Positions 25,601-37,600 of a stretch of 64,000 nucleotides of DNA are shown piece after piece (position 1 is the first letter of the stretch; each line of letters opens with the position of its first letter). Location: contig CM046304.1 in NCBI GenBank assembly GCA_025267735.1, positions 10,416,001-10,480,000 of the forward strand, written 5' to 3'. Under the pieces are notes generated by a model, which worked only from the letters and a program-made list of their open reading frames with translations, was not told the DNA's origin and made no database searches. This DNA is from Mactra quadrangularis (Eukaryota; Mollusca; Bivalvia; Venerida; Mactridae). The position numbers and the translations under genes are program-made.

Positions 25601-28600
25601 TAAAGTTATTGACCTATCCTCATATTGCATTTATTACTTAGACAAGCTGACTGTTACTACAAGCTGACTGTTATTGTTTTTCTAAACACTAATCATTTAT
25701 AAATATTTTTATACTTGTAGATGGCAGATAGAGAAAGACAAAAGGAACAAGAAATGGCTAAGAAAGAAATGGAAGAACAAATGAGAAAATTTGAGGTAGC
25801 TATTTTTAAAATTACTTACATCATTGACCTATGTTTGAATTTTTTAACCAATTTTAAGTCAATTTACTTTGGTGGAGCAAAATGGGCAAAAAATGCAATT
25901 TTTGCTCTTTTTCAACCCCAACTTGCATTTCATTCAGTAATATTTTCCAAAATTGAGGTCTAAAGTGCCAGTTCTTTTCAGACTCTGAAAACATGTTTTC
26001 TTATTGGCATTTTGCACCATTTCTCTGCTCTCAAAGACCCAAAAAAAATTTCTGGTGATGATGGGTCCTTCAAACCCCAAGGGTGTGGCGGCCATTTTGA
26101 AGGGGTGATCCAGACGCGTAAAAATGCAGGATTGACCAGTTAAGAGTAAAACATTGATGTGGTGTACTCTTGATAGGTAACGTATCAAATCTATGTTATA
26201 GTTAACTATTGTTATATTATATGTACCTAGTTGGAGATGGCAACATTACAAGCAGAGAATGTTATAGTTTACTATTGTTATATTATATATACCTAGTTGG
26301 AGATGGCAACATTACAAGCTGAGAATGAACATCTAAGAAGAGAACATGAACTAGCTGTAGAGATGGAAAGACAAAAACTAGCTGAAAAACAAGACATTGC
26401 TGTAAGAAATATACAGAGAGTTTACCGTGGTTACAGGTTGGTACTGATCTCACTTGGATTCTTAGTATGAAACAATTATTATATAGCTAATAAATCTAAC
26501 CAATCGACAATCTGCATTTGAACCACGTGACCGTTTAATATATTCCCGTATTGTATCAAAAATATATATATTATTTTCGTATTGGACGATTGGGTACATG
26601 TGCACTAAACGATGCTAGTCTGGTTTCATATTTTCATCTTTAACACATTGAAGACTGTCATTGCTTTGTTGGGGATTATGGTGATGATGATTATTTCAAA
26701 GCAAATGAGAGATATATAATAAAAAGGTTTTTATACATTTTACTATACAATACATAGCTTGAAAGTCATATTGGACTCTCCTATCGGCTTGTCCAATATG
26801 ACTTTTCAAGCTGTGTACTCGGCCAATTATATTTCTGGATTGTACAGTAAAATGTATAATAACCTATAATTATTGTTTCATGTTGATTTATAAATTACAA
26901 TAATATTAAATGCCATAGTATTTCATTGTAAAATCTGAATTTGTTTTTAAGATTGTTTTTATTTAACTTCACTTTATAATTAGCTGTGTATTGTTGGGAT
27001 TTCAGAGCAAGAAAAGATGTTGGTCCATTACTATCAGAACAAAGAGAAATCAGAAAGAAGCATAAACAAGAATCCAGAATAAAAGAAGTAGAACTAGAAA
27101 TAGAGAAGAGAAAGGAAGAACAGAAAATAAAAGAGGAAGAAGAAAGGTTTGTGCATTATCTTGTATTCTATATTGTCTCGTAGTTACTGGTTTAGGTTGT
27201 GATTGGATGGTTTGACTTATTCAAAAATCATTCTATTGTGCAACTGTAATTAGTGGTCACTTATTGCATCAGATCAGTGGGAACCTATTTTTCAAAATAA
27301 TCATGTCAATTTACATGTATTTAGCAGTCTTGGTCTGTCAGATACATCATGTAATCAGCCTGGGTATTTCAACAATCTACCTACTCTAGTTATGAAATAC
27401 ACAACATTTATATAAAAGGAACATCACATTACATAAGACTTTCATTTAACCATTGAATTTGACATATTGTAGTACATTGAATCTAAATCGTTTAACCATT
27501 TTCTACAGACTAATCTATAATAAAGTGATGATGATTTTATTTTACATTTGGTCTTACTTTTATTGTAAACAACTAAAACTATGTTTGATTAAATAAGTCT
27601 GTGAACACGATACATGAGTTGCTTTGTTCTTGTATTTTATATAGACAAAGACAAGAAGAAATAAAGAGAGAAAAAGAAGATGAAAAGAAAAGATTAGAGG
27701 AAGAAAAAAGATTAAAGAAAGAAGAAGCTGAAAGAATCAAAGTCAGTTTTTGTTTTATTAGGCTTTTTAGCTCAACTATTCGAAGAATAGTGGGGCTATC
27801 TTACTCGGCTGTGCGTCGGCGTAACACTTCTTGGTTAAGTTTTTAGGTGCTACATTTTTGTATCTTTTATATCTTTGCAAGTACTGGAGGGATTCACTTA
27901 TAACTTTATTTTTGTTTACGGGGTTACCATTGGAGGTCAAATACCAAGTTACATAACTCTGGGATGAATTTGGACTGAATTATGGCCCTTATATACTTAG
28001 AAATTTCTTGGTTAAGTTTTTAGGTGCAACATTTTTTCTTTGCAACTACTAAAGGGATTCACTTAAAACTTCACACATGTCTATGGGGTTACCATTGGAG
28101 GTCAAATACCAAGTTACATAACTCTGGGATGAATTTGGACTGAATTATGGCCCTTATATACTTAGAAATTTCTTGGTTAAGTTTTTAGGTGCAGCATTTT
28201 TTCTTTGCATCTACTAAAGGGATTCACTTGAATCTTCACACATGTCTACAGGGTTACTTATTTGATTGGTTGTTGCTGTCGTTTACACGAAAACCCCGAA
28301 TAGTCGAGCGCACTGTCCGTGGACTGCTCTTGTTTGTCTTTTGTCTGTTTTCATTGTTTCATGTTATGTGTAGCAACCGTCTTACCTTACAGTCCTGTTT
28401 TCATGGACTCTTTTTTTACCTGTATTAATTGTGCCTTTCACAAAGAACAAACAAATTTTCTTATATGGAAGACAAAAGACATTGCTGAATTTTATGGAAG
28501 TGCATTACCTACCTTGTCCAGGAGTTGTACCAGCCATAGATTGCCCTATTTAAAGTGCACTACCTCAAAACTACACATGAAGTTACTAGTATAATAATAT

Positions 28601-31600
28601 TATTATTTGACACATCTTGATAACTCTTAATAATTCTAACAATTGTTCCCATTGTCATGATTGCTTTTATGTTATAGTTAGTTTAAAAAGAAGCCACCTG
28701 GCTAGCTCAGTTGGTAGCACACAAGTCTACTGATGGAGGGGTTGTGGGATTTCTACAGCCATTCTCCCTCCTACCAATGATTCTCAATTATGTAGGGCAG
28801 TTGTCAGTCACTGACAAAAGTATGCGCTTAGAAGTTTGTTAACAGCTTAATCCATTGATTTAGCCTTTCCAGAAACAGTGAGTAGATTGACTGACCGCCA
28901 TTGTATGACCTATACAATGTGTTACTACGGCGTTAAACCCAGCAAAATCAAACAAACAAAATTTAAAAAGAACTCATTTGACTTCTTTGTTTTAAATTGT
29001 TTGTAGAAAGAAGAAAAAAGAAAGAAAGAAGAAGAGAAACAAAGAAAGAAGGAAGAAGAGAGACAGAGAAAAGAAGAAGAAAAGTTGAAGAAAGAAGAGG
29101 AAAAAAGGAAAAAGGAGGAAGGAAAGAGGAGGAAAGAGGAAGAAAAAAGACAAAAAGATGAGGAGGAAAAGAGACAAAAGGAGGAGGAAAAGAGACAAAA
29201 AGAGGATGAAAAGAGGAGAAAGGAGGCAGAGGAAAAGAAGCAGAAAGATGAGGAAGAACTTAAAAAGAGAGAAGAAAAACAAAAATTAGAAGAAGAAAAG
29301 AAACAACATGAGAAAGAACAAACAGTAAAAGAAGAAAATGACAAATTAAAAGTAGATAGTGACAAATTATTAAAGGTATGTATGTTTGACTTGTATTCTA
29401 TTTGATTACATTGAGTAAAAATATCATCTAAAACATGTGCTGAATGTTTGATGTATTATTACATTTACAGTGTTTGGCACAATGCTTCTTCTGGAAAATA
29501 TATTAAGGTCTACACATGTATTACGAGGGCTAATAAATAACCAGCATAATCTATTTCAAGTTGAGATCTACTTTTTCTTTTTCAATGTAATTTCCCTCTA
29601 TGGGTTATGCACTTGGGCCAACTATGTTAAAGTGCCAACAGCCAAGTAATGAAGAAGTCAGGGTCCTTTCTATAGAACCACTCCTGAACTGCTGCCATAA
29701 AAGCAGATGGTTGAGTCTTAAACTTCTTTGGCCATAGAGATTCCGGCAATACCCGCTGACGACTCTAGGCTTCATTTTCTGGTACCTTAGTCTCATCCAA
29801 AGTAATTAGACACAAAAGGAGATCATCTTTTGACCTCGAACACTTCAACAATGCACATCATATTGATGCTCTCATAGCCATTTGCTAATTGCTTAGGGGT
29901 TTTGGGACCCAAAGGTCTGTAAGCTTGTTCACAATCATGCGAGATTGTTGAAATGGTACCATGTGAAATGCCTAATGCTTGTGCTATTACTTCACCTATC
30001 TAAGTACATGTATACCTGGTCTCTGACTTTATGTCATAGGCTGGTTATTTATTGACTCGCCCTGGTAATATATATTTAGTTTATATCAAGGATCTTATAT
30101 ATTTATATAGAATCATTGATAAATTTGATATAAGATTCTCATTGTTATTGCTAGATGAATAGTTTATAGTTTATATATATACTTTTATATATTGTAACAA
30201 CAATGTATCTAGTTTTGTCTAAAAATACATAATTTATGTTTATTGTATTTTATTATTCATACTACACTAATCAATTTACAGATGGAAAATATGGTTAAAG
30301 AGGAAACAAAGAATGGTACTATTGAGGAGGGAGAGGAGACAGATAAGTTTGATAAGAAATGTGAAGAGAAGAAGACAGTTACTGATACTTTAACCACAAT
30401 TGAATGTGTGAAAACTGATGATAGTTTCCTGGAGAGTAAAACTAAGTCTGCTAATAATAATAACATGAGCGAGACATCAATAGAACATAATGATGTAAGT
30501 AAATTGTGTACTGCTGATATAGAGAAACATCATCATAGTGATGTCAATGATAAACCTTCCAACAATGAAGTATATGATGAGGAGAGAAATGAGACACCTA
30601 GATCAACACATAAACCAAAATCTTCTAGATCTAGACCATCTACTCCTAGAAAAGGAAAGAAAGAAGTTAAAACAAGGTACAATAGTTATAGATAATATAT
30701 ATCATCTTTGTTGTGAATTACCAGTAAAAATTATAAAAGTCTTATACCTTTGTATCAGAGTTAGTGCATTGAAATATTGGAAAACCGGTCTAATTACTAG
30801 TGAGGAAGGTTATATCCTTCCATTAAAAAACTGGTAAAAATCAAATCTTCTGATTATTGTGTAGAAGTTGAAAGTTTAAAGTAGTGATGGGATTAATATT
30901 GGTTGGAATCGGCTTGTTAAAATTATCTGATTAATCGATTCAATAATCGGTTCACTATAATTTGCTATATATACAAATGCACTTCAAAGCAACTTTTTTT
31001 TTATATGTGCAGTATTATGTCAAGTTTTTGATATGTTGGATATCTCTGTCATTTATGGTCAGATCTTGATGAAAATCTGGCTTTAATGTGGCTTCCACAT
31101 TACGTTTCTTGTTTAACTTATTGTTACTGATACTATTTGTTTAATGATGTCTGTTATTTCAGCGATAATAAAGAGGATAAAAAGAAACCAGAAATAAATG
31201 CTGATTGTTTACCACCTGACTTAGAATTATTGAGACTCAATTTTATAAAAGAATGTCTACCTTGGAGGTAAGCTATGTTTATTTCTGTTTTTATAAGCCT
31301 TTCAAAGATGGGCTACAATATGTAAACATCCTTGAAGAATGATTCAGTGGAATACACGACTAGGTGTACAGGCATCTGTCATTGTTATGTTCTAGGAGTC
31401 TAATAAGGGACCTTAGTCAGTTATTTCCCCTTGTATACTCTTCAAATAGTTAGGTCCAATTAGCTGGATTACTCGGATGTTACCCTTACTTTTCAATGTC
31501 ATTTTGCAAAAATTAATCTTAAATAACATTTTGTAAATCATTTAATTTGTTTGAAAATCAAGCTAAGTATTTTTAGGGTTATGAACTATCTAGATTTCAC

Positions 31601-34600
31601 CACTTTTGTTAATATCTTCATTAACAAGAAAGATATTAGATGAAATATTTTGTTATCCTGACGTAGGACTTCAAAGATAAAATCTGAGGATTCCAACTGT
31701 AAGGACCTACTTACCAATTGGATTGCTTCAGATTTTATCAGGAAAAGATAACTGACAAAGTCCCTAATTGTTTTGATCCAATGTTCACCAAACAAGATTA
31801 GAATGTTTATTAATGCTGGGATAGTTGTGATAAGTTTGACATCCATGCTTAAAGTCAGAAACAATAGCTTTACAACATGTATGAGTTGTGAAACGTACAA
31901 TGTGTTTTGGGGGGATATTAGTATTGTCTACATATTTTGTTTTTTTTCATCACTTAGCTGAAAACATAAAAAAGCATAAAGATCTGAATTATGGATGTAT
32001 TAACAACAGTGAAATACTTTAACTACTGATTGAACAGTGAGGCTATCTTACTTAGTTGTGTGTAGGGTCACCATAACACTTCTTTGTTACGGTTTTAGAT
32101 GCAATATTTTTATATGTTTATATGAAACCAAAGGATCTGCTTTTACGTATACATATTCATGCAAGTATCTATGGTATAACCATTGGATCATAACCATATA
32201 TCAATTTACATTATTCTAGGATGAAATTATGCTTAAAAATTCTTAGTTTAAAGTTTTGTATACTAATCCTAGCACTTCAATCCAGAAAGTATACACTTGA
32301 AGTTTCTCTCAATTCTCATTTTGTAATTCATGATTAGTTTGTCTTCACACAAGCAACCTGTATAGTCAAGAACACTGTATATGCATTGTTCTTGGTAATG
32401 GTTTATACTGATATATTATGTATTTTAGTAAAGTAAGTAATGAACCATGGAAGTTAAAAGCAGGCTTATCAAGGAAACCATTACGTCGTCCATCGTCGGC
32501 TAAAAAACTGCCAACTTTACCAGAGGATGTCATTATACAATCTGCTAAAGTTGCTTCACTTAAAATGGTAAGTGTATTGCAGGGCTTGAATTTAACAAAA
32601 ACTTGGACTTTCAAATTTTTGCGAGTTGATATATTTCAACTAGCAAATGAAAAAAAATGACTTGCATTTTTTCTCAAACTCTTAATAGAATAAATACGGT
32701 AGTTACTATTCATATAGGCAATATAAAAACAAAATAGTGCTATATTGAACTATGGATGGAACAAGGGCGTTATTGAAGGATAGACAAAGTGTATCTAACA
32801 TGTCTTTTAGGGGAATCTTTTATTGATACTATCGATCTATCTGGCCGTTTCTAAGCTGATTTGAGCCTCATTATTTTAGACAGTAATATTTTTGTGTCAT
32901 TTTCAACTCGCAAAAATTAGCAAGTAAAAAATAAAAGTTACTCATAATTTTTAAAATCCACTCACAATTAGTGAGAATGCGAGCTTAAATTTGAGCCCTG
33001 GTGTATTGTATCCCACTGAGTCTACAATCATCATAATGACTGATAGTATCTACTTGTGTTAAATTATTTTGTTACATCTATATCTATCTTTACATGTTTT
33101 TAATGTTTTTTGCATATTTATACCCCCGCTTCGAAGAAGAGGGTGGTATACTGTTTTACCCTTGTCCGTGCGTGCATCCGTCCGTCTGTTACAAAATTTC
33201 GGTCGCAGTTTTCTCTGCAACTATAACATGCAGCAGCCTAATACTTTGCATATTGCTTCATCCCATAGTCCCATGTGGTGTAAAGCGATTTCATGCTCCT
33301 TGCTCATCTACTTCCTGTTTGTCGCATATTTTTAGATTTCGTTGAATGAAAGTTACATTATGACAGTCATATTTCTCACTGCGGGGGTATCACTAGTGAG
33401 CATTAGCTCACAGATTACTTGTTTTACATAACCTGTGAGGGAAACATTCTGAGGAGCTATGTTATAACTACTGTATAATCTTGATTATTTAAACTTGTCC
33501 AGCTAAGCCAAAATATTTGGATAACCTATTTTGGATAAAGCAGACAATTTTTATTACACTTTATGGAGCAAAATGTTCAAGACCCTTAGATCATTTTAGA
33601 TAACTGTAATATTCTTTAGATCTGACCTTAGATAGTTAAGATTTAATTGTAGACATAAATGGATTGTTTTCTGTTCACAATTTAATGTTTATCTTTAATG
33701 CTGGAGTTAACATATGATCATATTACCAGTATAATCATTGTATTATAGAATGTAAGATTGACCAATTTGTGCCAACTTGATATATCTATGTCTTCATTCA
33801 TGTATTTGCCACCCCGCTAGCTCAGTTGGTAGCATGCAAGTCTACTGATCAAGGGGTCTTAGGTTCGATTTGGGTCAGGGCATACATTCGTGGAGCTTGG
33901 TCATGAAATAGTTCCTACAGCCATTCTCCCTCCTACCACTGATTCTTAATCATGTAGGGCAGTAGTCACTCGCTGACAAATTATGGGCTTAGAAGTTGGT
34001 TAACAGCTAAATTCAGAGATTTAGCCTTTCCAGGAACAGTGAGTAGGTGGACAGACAGCCATGATATAGCATATACAATGTGTTGCTACAGCGTTAAACT
34101 CAACAAACAACAAACGTGCTACCACTGTATCATATGTATAGGGTTAAATCTATTTTATATTTCTACATTTTTGACAGGTAACAACAGTGGAGCTACAAGA
34201 TTTACCAGGTTATAATATATCAACATTGGGACAATGTGGTGGATTAAAATATTTAACATTAAACCATTGTAATCTTATAACATTAGATGGTTTAACACAA
34301 TGTAAACAACTACAATATATTAATGTAAAGGTATGTAAACAACTACAATATATTAATGTAAAGGTATGTAAACAACTACAATATATTAATGTAAAGGTAT
34401 GTAAACAACTACAATATATTAATGTGAAGGTATGTAAACAACTACAATATATTAATATAAAGGTATATAAACAACTACAATATATTAATGTAAAGGTATG
34501 TAAACAACTACAATATATTAATCTAAAGGTATGTAAACAACTACAATATATTAATATAAAGGTATGTAAACAACTACAATATATTAATGTAAAGGTATGT

Positions 34601-37600
34601 AAACAACTACAATATATTAATATAAAAGGTATGTACTATGTAAACAATATCTATGTAAAGGTATGTAAATATCATTACATTGTATATAATTATTGAAATT
34701 ACAATATTATTACTTTTAATACATACTTAATGCGTATTATATCTGAGCTGTTTAGTTTATACTTGATGTATCTTGACCCACAGAAAATCATTTTCTGGCT
34801 TTTCCTGATATAAAATTACCTATGTTGTAATAAATTATATTGTCATTATTGTGACATCACATTGTTTTCCCTTGTACAATCATACGTTTAATATTACCGT
34901 AAGTTTCTATGTATGTTTTGTAATAAATCTATTGTATATATTGTTTTATATATTTCAGCATAACAAGATAGAATATGTAGATTTAAAAGATTTAGGACAA
35001 TTACAATATTTAAATATCTCCCAGAATAAACTATCGTCTATCCATGGACTAGATAATTGTACTAACTTAAGATGGTTAGATCTAAGTTATAATAATATCA
35101 CTAAACTAGGTAATGTATATATTATATCTTAATGTATTATCATTTTGTATAATAATTTATTGCACGATATAACCTTTCTGTGTTGATGAGCTGTAAAACC
35201 CCAACAAACAAACAATAATAATTTATTGTTGTAGGTAATAGTAAAATTTGTTTTGTATGTTATTGCTATCTTTGTTATTTATTTTATTTGAAAATTATTG
35301 TTATATTTGTTAATTATTATATTTGTATGTTATTGTTATATTGAAATAATTTCTACGGCCATCTCCCTACTTCTTCTGATTCTTAATCATGTAGGGCAGC
35401 AGTCAGTCACTGACAAATGTATGCGCCTAGTAGTTGGTTAACAGCTAAATTCAGAGATTTAGCCCTTTCAGGAACTGTGAGTAGGTTGACTGACCGCCGT
35501 GATAAAACCTATACAATGTGTTGCTACAGCGTTAAACTCAACAAAAAAGTAAGTCATATTTATTGTTATTTATAACATTTGTACGTTATTATTCTATTTC
35601 AGGTGGTATGGATACATTACGTAGATTATGTTATATAAATATATCACATTGTCAGTTGATCAGTACACAAGGTATCAATGTTGTACCTACAGTACAGATG
35701 TTAGATGTATCTAATAATCATCTACAAATGATAGAAGATATAGATAAATTATGTCTCTTACTTACAGTAAATGCTTCTGCTAATAATATACATCAGGTAA
35801 CTTTAAGTTTATATTGTTAAATATTGTGCTATAGATCTTCTCTCCATTGCATTGGTTCAAAAGATTCACTCATACTCGTTCACTTTCTACCTCTGCTAAA
35901 ATACTACGTGCAAACTGATATTTCTATTTTTAGACAGAGACACATAAACATTTAAATCGCATGACTGTCACATGGTTTTTAAAAATAGATGCAAAAAATT
36001 CTCACGCCTGTAATTTCAAAATGTCGAAATGCAAAGATGTTGGACAGTTTTGCATTAGTTATATAATGGAAAATTAACAAAAATGAAAGTAAACATTGAT
36101 CTTTTTGAACGCGTATCTCTGATCTTTAAACTGTAAACATAGAGCAACTTATTGAACTTAAATACAAAGTGTAGCCACACTATATATGACGTCATACAAG
36201 GTTGCATTCATCACTAGTATGATCATACCATATAAGGCGTTGTTTACCCGTTCAACCAATGAAAATGGGTATAAAGTTTTTCAGCTAAATTGGAATTTGG
36301 TAAACTTTCATTGGTCCTTCAAAGGTTCATAGTAAAGGTCAATATCATAAATCGACTAGTTTTAAGGCAGCGGGTGAATGTAATGTATTCACTGAGCTGC
36401 GAGGGGAGTGTACTATAGATCCAATTGAGGACTTTCTCATTCCTATACGGGCATTATGATGTGAAATATCAAAGATCATACTGGAAGTCAAACAGTCAAA
36501 CTCATATAAATGAGTATATCAGTAAAAGAAAATTCATCAAGAGCCCAATAAACCATGTGTTTATGTGTTCATCACATTTGGCTTTAATCTATGTGTGAAC
36601 TACATTGTATTTATTAAATCCCTTGAACTAAGAGTTTTCTTTGCAACTTGCAACTGTTTTATTTCTGTAGGTATCAATTTCAAACTTTAAATATGTTCCT
36701 TATTGTCAAACACATCTCATGTGACAAGGTTCATAACTCCAAATATTTTTTTTCAAAATTGTCTCCTTTGAAGTTAAAATTTTCTTTAAAAATAACTAAC
36801 ATTTTTCTTACTTCTTTATTTCTTAAGGTATCTTTTTCAAATATATATGTTCCTTATTATCAACCACATCTCATGTGACAAATACTTATTTAGTCGAGCA
36901 TGCTGTCTCTACTGACAGCTCTTGTTTAGAGCGTTTTTGATTGATGGAACTCGGGAATGGCTGCTATCCACAGGTGCCCACTATTCAAAGGTGGCTGTTA
37001 GCACAAGTTGGACTATATATACTTATTGAGAATACAATGTACTACATTCTGTGATATAGGTTTATCAACAAAAACATTCTGTGATATCTAATTCATATAT
37101 TGTCAACTGATATCAAAGTATTGAAATACAGAAATACTTTAGTGCACATTGAAACTCATACTAATGATGACTCGTTTCACATCAGATTCAAGTACAAATC
37201 GAGCAAGGCAAATAATGCGGGCGAGATGTTAATTCTACCGTGTATTACTCACAAATACTATTTGTTTAATATACTAAGATTTTATTTTCCTCTTCGTCCC
37301 CTGCAAACTCATGAAGTACAATCAATTTATGTAAACACCTGTCGGCGATCAGTGAAACAAAGACAAGTCAGATGACAGATCTACTTTTATCACCTAGAAA
37401 TTGACTGTGTAGTAAATCATAGACTCATGTATCACTCCACAGGTTAAACTGGTCAGCCATTTTGGTCGATTGTTTGCATTTGTGTTATAACTTTACCCTT
37501 TTGTTGAAATCACCAAAAGTCTAAAAATCATATAATCTTGTTATATCCTATTTAGTTATACAGTATCAAGGTATTACTACTATGTACATGTATATTTTTA

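Noticed and set aside
28925..29365. Long Ser/Phe-rich minus-strand ORFs
   Set aside because: Antisense shadow of the Glu/Lys-rich coiled coil of LRRIQ1 exon 11.
33069..33345. Overlapping 83- and 88-codon ORFs
   Set aside because: Identical in kind to ORFs at 5910-6318 and 56638-56914; all are the family M MITE.
34187..34696. 169-codon ORF as a single uninterrupted LRR exon
   Set aside because: The 11-residue repeat run is better explained by duplication of the donor junction; joining 34330 to 34959 gives a continuous LRR pattern matching the family.
37100..37375. Extra LRRIQ1 exon or separate gene in intron 17
   Set aside because: No domain similarity, no acceptor at its start, and the neighbouring exon phases already match without it.
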